This document shows positions 1 to 8,310 of a DNA stretch of 64,000 nucleotides, in pieces (within the stretch, counting starts at the first letter, position 1; each line of letters begins with the position of its first letter). Below the pieces are notes generated by a model. The model did no database searches and was not told the origin of the DNA. It saw nothing but the letters and a program-made list of their open reading frames with translations. Source of the stretch: Seonamhaeicola aphaedonensis (GTDB lineage: Bacteria > Bacteroidota > Bacteroidia > Flavobacteriales > Flavobacteriaceae); NCBI RefSeq assembly GCF_003386195.1, contig NZ_QRDX01000006.1:62001-126000 (forward strand), in the 5' to 3' direction. Made by a program: the position numbers and the translations under genes.

Positions 1-30
1 ATTCCTCGCTAGTTTTAAAACAAACAATGT

Positions 31-54
31 CACTAATCACTAATCACTAATCAC
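31..54. repeat. Short tandem repeat of a 7-base unit
   Basis: The heptamer CACTAAT is repeated three times and followed by CAC, ending five bases before the proposed TTG start of the DUF58 gene. The unit length is not a multiple of three, so a copy-number change would shift any reading frame running through it. It lies in or just before the translation initiation region. A stop codon (TAA, 41-43) is in frame with the downstream gene, so the repeat is not part of that coding region as written. Confidence 0.7.
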
Positions 55-58
55 GTTA

Positions 59-1390
59 TTGAACTTCTTTAAACCTTTTTACATACAACCAAGATTCTTT
101 TATGCAGGCATAGGTATTGTAACTTTATTTAGTTTTAGCTACTTTATACCGGTACTATTTAACATGGCGCAATTGTCTATTCTGGTTTTAGTTTTCTTGT
201 TTTTAATAGACTTCCTAATTATTTTTATTGGCAATAAAAGGATAAACGCAAAACGCATAGTACCAGAAAGGTTTTCTAATGGTGATAATAACAGTATTAC
301 TGTAGAAGTTACCAACTATCATCCTTTTACCGTATTTATTGACATTATTGATGAATTACCTGAACAGTTTCAAAACAGAAATTTTAAACTCAAAAACTTT
401 CTAAATCCTAGAAAAACTAAAACAATTACATATAACGTAAGACCAACAGAACGTGGCGAATATCACTTTGGTTATTTAAATATTTATGTATGTTCTGTCT
501 TAAAATTGGTGGCAAAACGTTACAAATTTGATAATGGCACCATGGTTCCAACCTATCCGAGTTTCAAACAACTAAAAAAATTTGAACTACTTAACATCAA
601 CAAAAACTCTACCGATTATGGTATAAAAAAAGTACGAAGATTGGGACACACCATGGAGTTTGAACAAATAAAGGAGTATGTTCAAGGCGATGATATTAGG
701 ACTATAAACTGGAAAGCCACTGCCAAGAAAAACCAATTAATGGTTAACCAATTCCAGGACGAAAAATCGCAACCGGTATATTCTGTAATAGATAGAGGCC
801 GCAACATGAAAATGCCATTTAATGGCTTAAGCTTATTAGACTACGCCATTAATTCCACCTTGGTAATTAGTAATATGGTATTAAAAAAGCATGATAAAGC
901 AGGTATGCTCTCATTCTCAAAAAAAATAAATAATGTAGTAGCTGCTGAAAGACGTAGCGCTCAAATGCAACTAATATTAGAAAGCTTGTATAATGTGAAG
1001 ACCGATTTTTTTGAAAGTGATTTTGGTAGGCTTTACAACAATTTAAAAAAGCATGTTACTCATAGAAGCTTAATTTTACTTTATACTAATTTTGAAACAT
1101 TAGATGCCTTAAACCGGCAACTGCCCTACCTAAAGGCCATTGCTAAAAATCATCTATTAGTAGTAATCTTTTTTCAGAATACTGAACTAGATAACTTAAT
1201 AAATAATAAAGCGGAGACCATTCAAGAAGTATATGATAAAGTCATTGCTGAGAAATTCGATTTTGAAAAACGTCTCATTGTAAACCAATTAAAAAAGTAC
1301 GGTATTTATTCCATTTTAACCACACCAGAGAATTTAACCATTGATACCATCAATAAGTACCTTGAAATAAAAGCTAGAGGTTTACTTTAA
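59..1390 (+). CDS. DUF58 domain membrane protein
   Basis: A 443-residue protein with two adjacent hydrophobic segments (about residues 15-33 and 37-57) followed by a soluble region. The hallmark DUF58 block, GDDIRTINWK followed by a basic stretch and QFQDE, is at about residues 215-240. The C-terminal half resembles a von Willebrand A fold but has DRGRN where a classical metal site would be DxSxS. Such proteins usually accompany a MoxR AAA+ ATPase in Bacteroidota; that partner would lie left of the window. The start is TTG at 59: no ATG or GTG lies between it and the in-frame stop at 41-43, and family members start just before the first membrane segment. Molecular function is not established for the family. 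Confidence 0.85.
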   Translation: MNFFKPFYIQPRFFYAGIGIVTLFSFSYFIPVLFNMAQLSILVLVFLFLIDFLIIFIGNKRINAKRIVPERFSNGDNNSITVEVTNYHPFTVFIDIIDELPEQFQNRNFKLKNFLNPRKTKTITYNVRPTERGEYHFGYLNIYVCSVLKLVAKRYKFDNGTMVPTYPSFKQLKKFELLNINKNSTDYGIKKVRRLGHTMEFEQIKEYVQGDDIRTINWKATAKKNQLMVNQFQDEKSQPVYSVIDRGRNMKMPFNGLSLLDYAINSTLVISNMVLKKHDKAGMLSFSKKINNVVAAERRSAQMQLILESLYNVKTDFFESDFGRLYNNLKKHVTHRSLILLYTNFETLDALNRQLPYLKAIAKNHLLVVIFFQNTELDNLINNKAETIQEVYDKVIAEKFDFEKRLIVNQLKKYGIYSILTTPENLTIDTINKYLEIKARGLL

Positions 1391-1411
1391 AACAAATTCT
1401 GTTCTTTTTAA

Positions 1412-1428
1412 AGAATATCAAATATTCT
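1412..1428 (+). terminator. Possible weak terminator hairpin after the DUF58 gene
   Basis: A perfect 7-base stem (AGAATAT / ATATTCT) with a 3-base loop lies 22 bases after the DUF58 stop and is followed by T-rich sequence. The stem is almost all A/T and therefore weak. The remainder of the 1391-1560 gap is AT-rich and presumably carries the oxyR promoter, but I could not pick out a convincing promoter box. Confidence 0.25.
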
Positions 1429-1560
1429 ATTGATTTTATCCTTTTCAGTTAAAAATCAAACCATAATATTTAACTATTTAAAAAATATATTTTAATTAGC
1501 ATTTCTTATGATGGTTTTCATTAATAGTTTACATACTTTTATGATATATAATTTACTAAA

Positions 1561-2502
1561 ATGACTATAACACAATTATATTACGTACTGGCAGTAGCCG
1601 AACATCAAAATTTCACAAAAGCAGCAGAAAAATGCTTTGTTACCCAACCTACTTTAAGTATGCAGATTCAAAAGTTGGAAGATCAGTTAGATGTTCAAAT
1701 TTTTGATAGAAGTAAAAAACCTATTGAGTTAACTGAAGTTGGTAAAAAAATAGTAACACAAGCAAGAAATATTGTTAATGAATCTTACAGAATACAGGAT
1801 ATTGTAGACCAGCAAAAAGGCTTTATTGGTGGTGAGTTTAAACTTGGAATCATTCCAACCATAATGCCTACACTATTACCTATGTTCCTTAAAACCTTCA
1901 TAAAAAGGCATCCCAAAGTAAAACTTAAAATAGAAGAATTAACTACTGAAGAAATAATTTCTAGAATAAAAGATGGCCATTTAGATGCTGCCATAGCTGC
2001 CACCCCTCTAGAGGATGATAGTATAAAAGAGCGCGTACTTTATTTTGAACCATTTGTTTGTTACATACCAAAGAATCATAAATTATATGGAAAACAAAAA
2101 ATTGATAGTGCAGATTTGGAAATAGATGATATGCTATTACTTGAAGATGGACATTGCTTTAGAGACGGAGTTATTAATTTATGTAAAGTTTTCAAAAACC
2201 ATATTGATGATAAATTTCAGTTGGAAAGTGGTAGTATTGAAACCCTTATAAAACTCTCTAATGAAGGTCTAGGCATGACACTTTTACCCTATTTACACAC
2301 CTTAGATATTAGAGAAAAGGAAAAAGATAATTTGCATTATTTTAACGAACCGCCACCTGCAAGAGAGGTGAGTATTATTTACCACAAAAGTGAATTAAAA
2401 ATGCAAATTATTGAAGCTTTACAAGATGTAATTTCTGGAATTATTAGAGGCGCCATTGCTTTTCAGGATGTGAAAATTATAAGTCCTGTACCAAAAAAAT
2501 AA
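1561..2502 (+). CDS. oxyR: Hydrogen-peroxide-responsive LysR-type regulator OxyR
   Basis: A 313-residue LysR-family regulator. The N-terminal winged helix-turn-helix spans about residues 1-60 (QLYYVLAVAEHQNFTKAAE, then QPTLSMQIQKLE). The C-terminal substrate-binding-like domain carries GHCFRDGVINLC with cysteines at 199 and 208, the same numbers as the peroxide-sensing pair of E. coli OxyR. That pair forms a disulfide on oxidation and switches on catalase and peroxidase genes. The gene stands alone with its own terminator; no catalase or Dps gene is adjacent. Start ATG at 1561 agrees with the usual family start. Confidence 0.95.
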   Translation: MTITQLYYVLAVAEHQNFTKAAEKCFVTQPTLSMQIQKLEDQLDVQIFDRSKKPIELTEVGKKIVTQARNIVNESYRIQDIVDQQKGFIGGEFKLGIIPTIMPTLLPMFLKTFIKRHPKVKLKIEELTTEEIISRIKDGHLDAAIAATPLEDDSIKERVLYFEPFVCYIPKNHKLYGKQKIDSADLEIDDMLLLEDGHCFRDGVINLCKVFKNHIDDKFQLESGSIETLIKLSNEGLGMTLLPYLHTLDIREKEKDNLHYFNEPPPAREVSIIYHKSELKMQIIEALQDVISGIIRGAIAFQDVKIISPVPKK

Positions 2503-2511
2503 AAGACACTA

Positions 2512-2537
2512 AAAAAGCGACCTTTCAGTCGCTTTTT
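2512..2537. terminator. Bidirectional rho-independent terminator
   Basis: A 10-base perfect stem, AAAAAGCGAC / GTCGCTTTTT, with the 6-base loop CTTTCA. It has a T-tract in both orientations, so it can end oxyR on the plus strand and the convergent small gene, whose stop at 2538 abuts the stem, on the minus strand. Confidence 0.9.
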
Positions 2538-2735
2538 TTATGGTTTTAAATAAATTAAACATCTATCTAATTCAGGGTTTTGCAGTACAAGAGAGTGAAT
2601 ATAAATTTTAAGCTCTTCAATCTCATAAGGTAGTAATCTGGTTACCGCTTTTTGTACTTCTCTGCAAAACAACGTAGCATCAAAACTAACTTTATTAAGT
2701 ACAGTTTTGGTGTACTCTAACATTGCTCTCGCCAT
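2538..2735 (-). CDS. Small conserved hypothetical protein
   Basis: A 65-residue protein starting MARAMLEYTKTVLNKVSF, with no signal peptide and no membrane segment. I recognise it as a small protein widespread in Bacteroidota, usually annotated only as hypothetical; no function is known to me. It has two cysteines (FCREVQ and the near-C-terminal RCLIYL) and is predicted largely helical. It is convergent with oxyR and shares its terminator. The 2736-2860 gap upstream is AT-rich and presumably holds its promoter. Confidence 0.8.
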   Translation of the reverse strand: MARAMLEYTKTVLNKVSFDATLFCREVQKAVTRLLPYEIEELKIYIHSLVLQNPELDRCLIYLKP

Positions 2736-2860
2736 AGTTATCTTAAGGTTTTGGTTTAAATTAAAAGTAGATTTGTTTTATAAACTTGTTATTAATTATT
2801 AAACACCTAAAATTAGTAAAAATTTTCATTAAAAGTATTCTTTAGTCTAAAATTTAACAT

Positions 2861-3661
2861 TTAAAATCGATTATCTCCATCTAGTAAATCACCTAGCCCT
2901 CCTAATATACTGCCCTCGCCTTTATCTTTACCTCCACCTCGAGGCGCTGATGCTAATACTCTTCCTGCCAACCTGCTAAATGGTAATGATTGAACATAAA
3001 CTGTACCTGGTCCTTGTAGTGTTGCAAAGAAAAGTCCTTCACCACCAAATATGGTATTTTTTATACCTCCAACAAACTCAATGTCATAATCAACGGTATG
3101 GTCAAAACCCACTATACAACCCGTATCAACCTTTATGGTTTCTCCAGACATCAATTCCTTTTTAGCCATGGTACCTCCAGCATGAACAAATGCCATACCA
3201 TCACCTTCTAATTTTTGCATAATAAAGCCCTCACCTCCAAATAGTCCACGACCTAATTTCTTAGAGAACTCAATGCCCACACTAACACCTTTGGCTGCAC
3301 ATAAAAAGGCATCCTTCTGGCAAATAAACTTACCACCGAATTCTGTTAAATCTATTGGGACTATCTTCCCAGGATATGGCGATGCAAAGGATACTTTTCG
3401 TTTACCAATGATTTCATTGTAAAAGGCCGTCATAAAAAGGCTCTCACCTGTTAAGATACGTTTACCAGCTCCTAAGATCTTTCCTAAGAATCCTGTATCT
3501 TTTTGAGAACCATCACCAAAAATAGTTTCCATTTTAATACCTTCATCCATCATCATAAAACTTCCTGCCTCTGCAATTACGGCTTCTTGAGGATCTAGTT
3601 CTATTTCTACATATTGCATTTCCTCTCCGTAGATAGTATAATCAATTTCGTGTGCTGTCAT
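2861..3661 (-). CDS. AIM24 / TIGR00266 family protein
   Basis: A 266-residue cytoplasmic protein of the AIM24 (formerly DUF124) family, TIGR00266 type. The beta-rich fold is indicated by repeated glycine-rich motifs: [12 protein letters not shown] near residue 32, [16 protein letters not shown] near 140 and [16 protein letters not shown] near 205. The C-terminus is glycine-rich and ends [10 protein letters not shown]. Bacterial members have no firmly established role; the yeast homologue is mitochondrial. It probably shares no operon with its right neighbour, since a 58-base gap separates them. Confidence 0.88.
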   Translation of the reverse strand: MTAHEIDYTIYGEEMQYVEIELDPQEAVIAEAGSFMMMDEGIKMETIFGDGSQKDTGFLGKILGAGKRILTGESLFMTAFYNEIIGKRKVSFASPYPGKIVPIDLTEFGGKFICQKDAFLCAAKGVSVGIEFSKKLGRGLFGGEGFIMQKLEGDGMAFVHAGGTMAKKELMSGETIKVDTGCIVGFDHTVDYDIEFVGGIKNTIFGGEGLFFATLQGPGTVYVQSLPFSRLAGRVLASAPRGGGKDKGEGSILGGLGDLLDGDNRF

Positions 3662-3719
3662 TTTTTTGTTTTTTGTTTGATTCGCTTATAAGTTGATTTG
3701 ATTAATGTTTTGTTACAGA

Positions 3720-4175
3720 TTAAGATTTAACTTTCACACTCCACTCAAATTTAAAGATCGACACGGCAACACCTTCTTCATTAACACCAACAGATTCAAG
3801 CCAAACAGTCTGCCCTTCACCAGTTTCCATAGCCTTATTAAGGGTTCTATCAATAAGATCTCCTTGACTACATGTAAAATTTATTCTTCCTGTTGCTTTC
3901 TTGGTGTACTTTGCCTCATTTGAAACCACTAGCATAGAGATTCTTTTGCCAGATTCTTGAATTTTACCAATCATAATAGCGGCCGTTGAAAGTTCCGCAG
4001 CCATACCCTGAACTGCCCAAAACATAGATTTAAATGGGTTCTGATTAATCCAACGGTGTTTTACTGAAACCATACATTTTAAGTTACTTAATTCTTTTAC
4101 CCTAACTCCGCACAAATAGGCAGCAGGGAGCTTAAACATACTGAAAACATTTAGTTTTCTGGGAGTTAACTTCAT
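3720..4175 (-). CDS. DUF4442 hotdog-fold protein
   Basis: A 151-residue protein of the DUF4442 family, relatives of hotdog-fold thioesterases. Residues about 35-60 contain KHRWINQNPFKSMFWAVQGM, the helix region where thioesterases place their catalytic residues, followed by AAELSTAAIMIGKI. The C-terminal half alternates strands typical of the fold. An acyl-CoA thioesterase activity is possible but not shown. No signal peptide. The 4176-4334 gap to the divergent DUF4870 gene would contain both promoters. Confidence 0.75.
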   Translation of the reverse strand: MKLTPRKLNVFSMFKLPAAYLCGVRVKELSNLKCMVSVKHRWINQNPFKSMFWAVQGMAAELSTAAIMIGKIQESGKRISMLVVSNEAKYTKKATGRINFTCSQGDLIDRTLNKAMETGEGQTVWLESVGVNEEGVAVSIFKFEWSVKVKS

Positions 4176-4334
4176 ACTTAAAGCTTTAATACTTCACTAA
4201 TTTATAAAATTTAAAGATATTTATAAATGTTAAATATATGTTAATTTTCAGTACTATGTGTAACAAAGTACCTGTTTTTAAACATATATTTGCATAAGAA
4301 ACTATTATATGTTTTTAATCAATCAAAAAAAATC

Positions 4335-4781
4335 ATGTTAAGTAATCATCAAAAAAACATTGCAACTTTTATTCACTTATCGACCTTTAGTAGGTTTATA
4401 ATACCGTTTGGAAACTTTATTGGCCCCATTATTCTATGGGTAACCAATAAAGATAAATCTGAGTTTATTGACGACCATGGTAAGCAAGCTATAAACTTTC
4501 AAATTAGTATATTGTTATATGCCATTATCATAGGAACCTTAACTATACCTTTTTTTATTTTCAAAATATTTCATGGCATTGACTTTATAGATTTTAACGG
4601 GTTCCATAATTTTCATATTAACATTAGTAAACCTTCACCCCTACTATATATTGGAGGTGTGCTAGGAGCCTTTGCCATTATTGCTTTTATATTAGAATTG
4701 ATATTTATAGTTATTGCAAGCTTAAAGGCCAGAGATGGAGAATATTACAGATATCCGTTAACCATAAATTTTTTAAAGTAA
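4335..4781 (+). CDS. DUF4870 domain membrane protein
   Basis: A small protein of about 148 residues with three hydrophobic segments, of the DUF4870 family common in Bacteroidota. It contains DKSEFIDDHGKQAINFQ, the conserved motif of the family, near residues 40-56. I chose the ATG at 4335 (MLSNHQKN) because family members start shortly before the conserved THLSTF-like segment; a longer in-frame ATG at 4290 would add 15 basic residues without homology. Function unknown. Confidence 0.75.
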   Translation: MLSNHQKNIATFIHLSTFSRFIIPFGNFIGPIILWVTNKDKSEFIDDHGKQAINFQISILLYAIIIGTLTIPFFIFKIFHGIDFIDFNGFHNFHINISKPSPLLYIGGVLGAFAIIAFILELIFIVIASLKARDGEYYRYPLTINFLK

Positions 4782-4797
4782 TGATAAACTAAATCCA

Positions 4798-4836
4798 ACT
4801 TCTCGATACATCACGCTTACGCGAGACACTCGAAGT
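4798..4836. repeat. Imperfect palindromic intergenic repeat, type 1
   Basis: The sequence begins ACTTCTCGATACATCACGCT and ends ACACTCGAAGT, so its ends are inverted (ACTTC-CGA / TCGAAGT), with an inner CGCTTACGCG. I recognise this kind of element from the intergenic regions of many flavobacterial genomes. It lies between the DUF4870 gene and the padR operon and may form a hairpin in RNA. Confidence 0.6.
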
Positions 4837-4873
4837 GATCAAAAACAATTTCATCAAAATAATCAATCATCAA

Positions 4874-4898
4874 CCTACCCTGAGCATAGTCGAAGGGG
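4874..4898. repeat. Imperfect palindromic intergenic repeat, type 2
   Basis: The core CCCTGAGCATAGTCGAAGGG, preceded by CCTA, has inverted CCCT/AGGG ends and matches from memory a short dispersed repeat frequent between genes of marine flavobacteria. It follows the type-1 repeat by 37 bases and precedes the padR start by about 50 bases. Confidence 0.6.
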
Positions 4899-4949
4899 CA
4901 AAATCAATCAAAAAATGAACAGTCTTAAAATATTAAACGAATTGAAACT

Positions 4950-5291
4950 ATGAAGATAGAGAATACAAAAGCACAAATGCGTAAAGGGGTATTGGAGTTC
5001 TGCATACTTTCTGTTTTGAAAGATGACGATGCTTACGTTGCAGAAATTTTAGACACCTTGAAAGACGCAAAGTTGCTAGTAGTTGAAGGAACCATTTACC
5101 CACTACTAACGCGACTAAAAAACGCTGGACTCTTGAATTACAGATGGGAAGAATCAACCTCTGGACCACCAAGAAAATATTACGGTTTAACAGAAACCGG
5201 TAAGTTATTTTTAAAAGAATTAAATAATACTTGGAGCGAATTACAAAACGCCGTTAACATAGTAACAAGCCAAAAAACAACAAAAAAATGA
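4950..5291 (+). CDS. PadR family transcriptional regulator
   Basis: A 113-residue PadR-family regulator, essentially one winged helix-turn-helix domain: MRKGVLEFCILSVLKDDDAYVAEI, then the recognition part EGTIYPLLTRLKNAGLL and the wing STSGPPRKYYGLTETG. Its stop overlaps the start of the PspC gene by four bases (ATGA), so the two are translationally coupled. PadR next to PspC and DUF2807 genes is a recurring Bacteroidota arrangement; by analogy it is probably a repressor of its own operon, in response to envelope or antibiotic stress. Confidence 0.92.
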   Translation: MKIENTKAQMRKGVLEFCILSVLKDDDAYVAEILDTLKDAKLLVVEGTIYPLLTRLKNAGLLNYRWEESTSGPPRKYYGLTETGKLFLKELNNTWSELQNAVNIVTSQKTTKK

Positions 5292-7117
5292 ATAAAACAG
5301 TCAACATAAATTTAGCAGGTATCTTTTTCCACATTGATGAGGATGCATACTTAAAATTACAACGCTATCTTGAGGCTATAAAACGTTCATTTACAGACTC
5401 TCAAGGACGTTCTGAAATTATCGCTGATATTGAAGCTCGAATAGCTGAACTTTTTAGCGAGCGTGTACAAAACCACAAAGAAGTTATACGTATTAAAGAG
5501 GTTGATGAGGTTATTGCCATTATGGGACAACCTGAAGATTACCTAGTAGACGACGAGATATTTGAAGATGAGCCTCAAGCTTCATATCAAAGAAGAACCA
5601 ACGCACCCTCTAAAAAACTGTTTAGAGACACAGACAACTCTTATGTGGGTGGTGTCTCCTCTGGTTTAGGTCATTACTTTGGAATTGATGCTATTTGGGT
5701 ACGCCTTGCTTGGATCATTCTATTTACTGCGGCAGGTACTGGCATATTACTCTATATTCTTTTATGGATATTAGTTCCAGAAGCTAAAACCACGGCAGAA
5801 AAAATAATGATGACAGGAGAACCTGTTAACATTAGTAACATAGAAAAAAAAATTAAAGATGGCTTAGATAGTGTTTCTGAAACCGTAACTGATGTTGCCA
5901 AAAACGTATCAGATACTGTTTCTGGAGCCGCCAAAAGTGCTAGTAATGCTGCAAAAAATGTAGATTTCAAAAAGCAAACAAATAAAGTAAAATCATCATC
6001 AAGTGCGTTTTTTGAAACAATAGGAGAAGTGTTTATGTTCTTCTTCAAAATATTTGCAAAACTTATTGGTATCTTACTCATATTTATAGGAGCCGTAACT
6101 ATTATCTCTTTAATAATCTCACTGTTATCTGTTGGAGTGATAGATATTATTCATGTACCTTGGATGGAAAATGCTGAAATATTTAGCGCTAGCGATTCTC
6201 CACTTTGGTTAGTATCATTATTTACGCTGTTTGCAGTTGGCATTCCGTTTTTCTTCCTGTTTTATCTAGGCATAAAGATTTTAATAAACAATTCAAAATC
6301 CATTGGTAACATTGCTAAATTCACGTTGCTAGGTGTTTGGCTTATATCAGTAATTGGTTTAGTTGTAATTGGAGTGAGAGAAGCTAGTGAACATGCTTAC
6401 GATGAATCATTTACTGAGAAGTACGAATTAAATATTACAGCTAATGATACGCTAAAAGTTAAAATGCTAACCAATGACGTAATGGATAGTTATAGACGCC
6501 GTCATAATTCATTCAAAGTAGCTAATAATGAAAAAGGAGAAAAAACTATTTATAATTCAGACATTTTAGTCGTAGTACGTTCTACGACTGATTCTTTAGC
6601 TTCTATACACATTAGAAAAAGTGCAGACGGCAGGACTTATGATAAGGCCATTGAACGTGCCAAAAATATAAATTACAATTATAGCTTTGACAATAATACC
6701 TTAATGCTTGACTCTTTCTTAACTACAGCAGTAGAAAATAAATCTAGTGATCAAGAGGTTGTTGTGGTTCTATATCTTCCCGAGGGGTCTATTGTTCATT
6801 TTAACAATAACACCAAGTCTTTTTTAAATTATTATAAGAACAGAAATAATATTGTTTCAAGTAAGCAAACTAATTTGTTGCTTCAAGTAATTGAAGACAA
6901 TACAGAATGTTTGGATTGCCCCGAAGAAAAAACCTTTGAAGTTGATGTAGACATTCATAACGAAACATCTGGATTAAAAATAAATAAAGAGGGTCTGGAA
7001 GTTAAAGGCGAGAATGTAAATGTAAAAGTTGATGGTATTGGTTTGAAAGCAGAAAGTGAAGCCGTAAAATACAAAATCGATTCAGATGGTGTTGAATTCA
7101 AATCTAAGGACGATTAA
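5288..7117 (+). CDS. PspC domain membrane protein
   Basis: A 609-residue inner-membrane protein. Residues 1-95 form a helical cytoplasmic region with EIIADIEARIAELFSERV. A PspC domain follows at about 110-170 (KKLFRDTDNSYVGGVSSGLG and a membrane helix). Then come a coiled, alanine-rich linker (about 195-245), three further membrane helices (about 250-365) and a beta-rich C-terminal region (about 385-609) that resembles the adhesin-like DUF2807 repeats of the downstream protein. PspC domains are associated with phage-shock-type envelope stress responses. It is the middle gene of the padR operon. Confidence 0.88.
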   Translation: MNKTVNINLAGIFFHIDEDAYLKLQRYLEAIKRSFTDSQGRSEIIADIEARIAELFSERVQNHKEVIRIKEVDEVIAIMGQPEDYLVDDEIFEDEPQASYQRRTNAPSKKLFRDTDNSYVGGVSSGLGHYFGIDAIWVRLAWIILFTAAGTGILLYILLWILVPEAKTTAEKIMMTGEPVNISNIEKKIKDGLDSVSETVTDVAKNVSDTVSGAAKSASNAAKNVDFKKQTNKVKSSSSAFFETIGEVFMFFFKIFAKLIGILLIFIGAVTIISLIISLLSVGVIDIIHVPWMENAEIFSASDSPLWLVSLFTLFAVGIPFFFLFYLGIKILINNSKSIGNIAKFTLLGVWLISVIGLVVIGVREASEHAYDESFTEKYELNITANDTLKVKMLTNDVMDSYRRRHNSFKVANNEKGEKTIYNSDILVVVRSTTDSLASIHIRKSADGRTYDKAIERAKNINYNYSFDNNTLMLDSFLTTAVENKSSDQEVVVVLYLPEGSIVHFNNNTKSFLNYYKNRNNIVSSKQTNLLLQVIEDNTECLDCPEEKTFEVDVDIHNETSGLKINKEGLEVKGENVNVKVDGIGLKAESEAVKYKIDSDGVEFKSKDD

Positions 7118-7226
7118 CGATTTATCAACGAAAATCAACAATTCAGAAACTTAAATTATAATAAAATAGTTAATTAAAAGACATTTGAAACATTAAAAAC
7201 AAATCACAATCAAAAAACAAACAATC

Positions 7227-7958
7227 ATGACAACATTATTAAAAATTATTGTAACTGCCATTTTAAGCTTATCACTTGTATCCTGCAATTTTGATATTAA
7301 TTTTAGCACAGGAGTTAAAGGCAATGGTAATGTAATTACTGAAGATAGATTTTTATCAGAATCATTCTCAACCATAAAAGCCAATGAAGGATTAAATGTA
7401 TATTTAACACAAGGCAACGAAGAAAAAATTGCTGTTGAAGCCGATGAAAATTTACACGATATTATTGTTACTGAAATAGAGGATGGAGTTTTAAAAATCC
7501 ACACAAAACAAAACATTGGTAAAGCGTCAGCCAAAAAAGTTCATGTTAGCTTCAAGGATATTACTAGTATTATTTCCACTAGTGGTAGTGATGTATATTC
7601 AACCAATACACTTTCGGCAGACGAACTAACACTTAAAACAACCAGTGGAAGTGATATGGAACTAGATGTAAACACATTTTACCTAAATTGCAAATCTACA
7701 AGTGGCAGCGATTTAAAACTCTCAGGAAAGACCAAAACGCTAGACGCAGAAGCCAATAGTGGAAGTGATATAAAGGCAGGTAATTTAAAAGCAGAGTCTA
7801 GTATAGTAAAAGCATCTAGTGGAGCAGATATTACAATTAACACCTCAAAGGAATTAATAGCTAAAGTTTCAAGTGGTGGTGATATAAAATACTACGGAGA
7901 TCCAGAAATTGTAAACAAAAGTGATAATGTATCAGGAAGTATTAAAAAACTTAATTGA
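7227..7958 (+). CDS. DUF2807 (head GIN domain) lipoprotein
   Basis: A 243-residue exported lipoprotein. The signal peptide ends in LSLVSC (cysteine about residue 20). The mature part is a single DUF2807 right-handed beta domain with repeating SGSD motifs (TSGSDVY, TTSGSDMEL, STSGSDLKL, NSGSDIK, SSGADI, SSGGDI), one per turn. It closes the padR-pspC operon with a 109-base gap, so it may also have its own promoter. The function of DUF2807 lipoproteins is unknown; they are thought to be envelope-associated. Confidence 0.9.
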   Translation: MTTLLKIIVTAILSLSLVSCNFDINFSTGVKGNGNVITEDRFLSESFSTIKANEGLNVYLTQGNEEKIAVEADENLHDIIVTEIEDGVLKIHTKQNIGKASAKKVHVSFKDITSIISTSGSDVYSTNTLSADELTLKTTSGSDMELDVNTFYLNCKSTSGSDLKLSGKTKTLDAEANSGSDIKAGNLKAESSIVKASSGADITINTSKELIAKVSSGGDIKYYGDPEIVNKSDNVSGSIKKLN

Positions 7959-8026
7959 AGTCAACCTCTAAATCCACCTTTACTTTTAATATATAAAACC
8001 TATCAGAACTGGTATTAATCAACCAA

Positions 8027-8056
8027 AAAAAGGTCTTCAAGTATGAAGACCTTTTT
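8027..8056 (+). terminator. Strong rho-independent terminator of the PadR-PspC operon
   Basis: A 13-base perfect stem (AAAAAGGTCTTCA / TGAAGACCTTTTT) with the tetraloop AGTA, 68 bases after the DUF2807 stop, ending in a T-tract. It is near-symmetric, so it could also stop transcription arriving from the large minus-strand operon. Confidence 0.9.
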
Positions 8057-8266
8057 AAATTGGAATTGTTACCTTTACTCGAACATATAATTTAAAATTT
8101 ATACGTTAAATGAAGTATGTAAAAACTGAACTATAAATTCTATTTTTAGAACTTAAATCAATCTAAACTTTAAATATTTATGCATTATGTCAATTAAATT
8201 TTTAAAATAAGTTGGTTAATCAACAAAGATAGCTTTGTGTTTAAAACTAAATACTTTAGCGACTAA

Positions 8267-8287
8267 CAAAGAATAGTGTCTTCTTTG
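8267..8287 (-). terminator. Possible hairpin downstream of the M81 operon
   Basis: CAAAGAA and TTCTTTG form a perfect 7-base stem around a 7-base loop, 24 bases beyond the stop of the M81 gene. A smaller hairpin (ACAAAG / CTTTGT) lies at 8223-8238. Neither is followed by a clean T-tract on the minus strand, so the terminator call is weak. The rest of 8057-8310 is AT-rich and I see no gene in it. Confidence 0.3.
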
Positions 8288-8310
8288 ATATTAAATTATT
8301 CTTTATGCTT

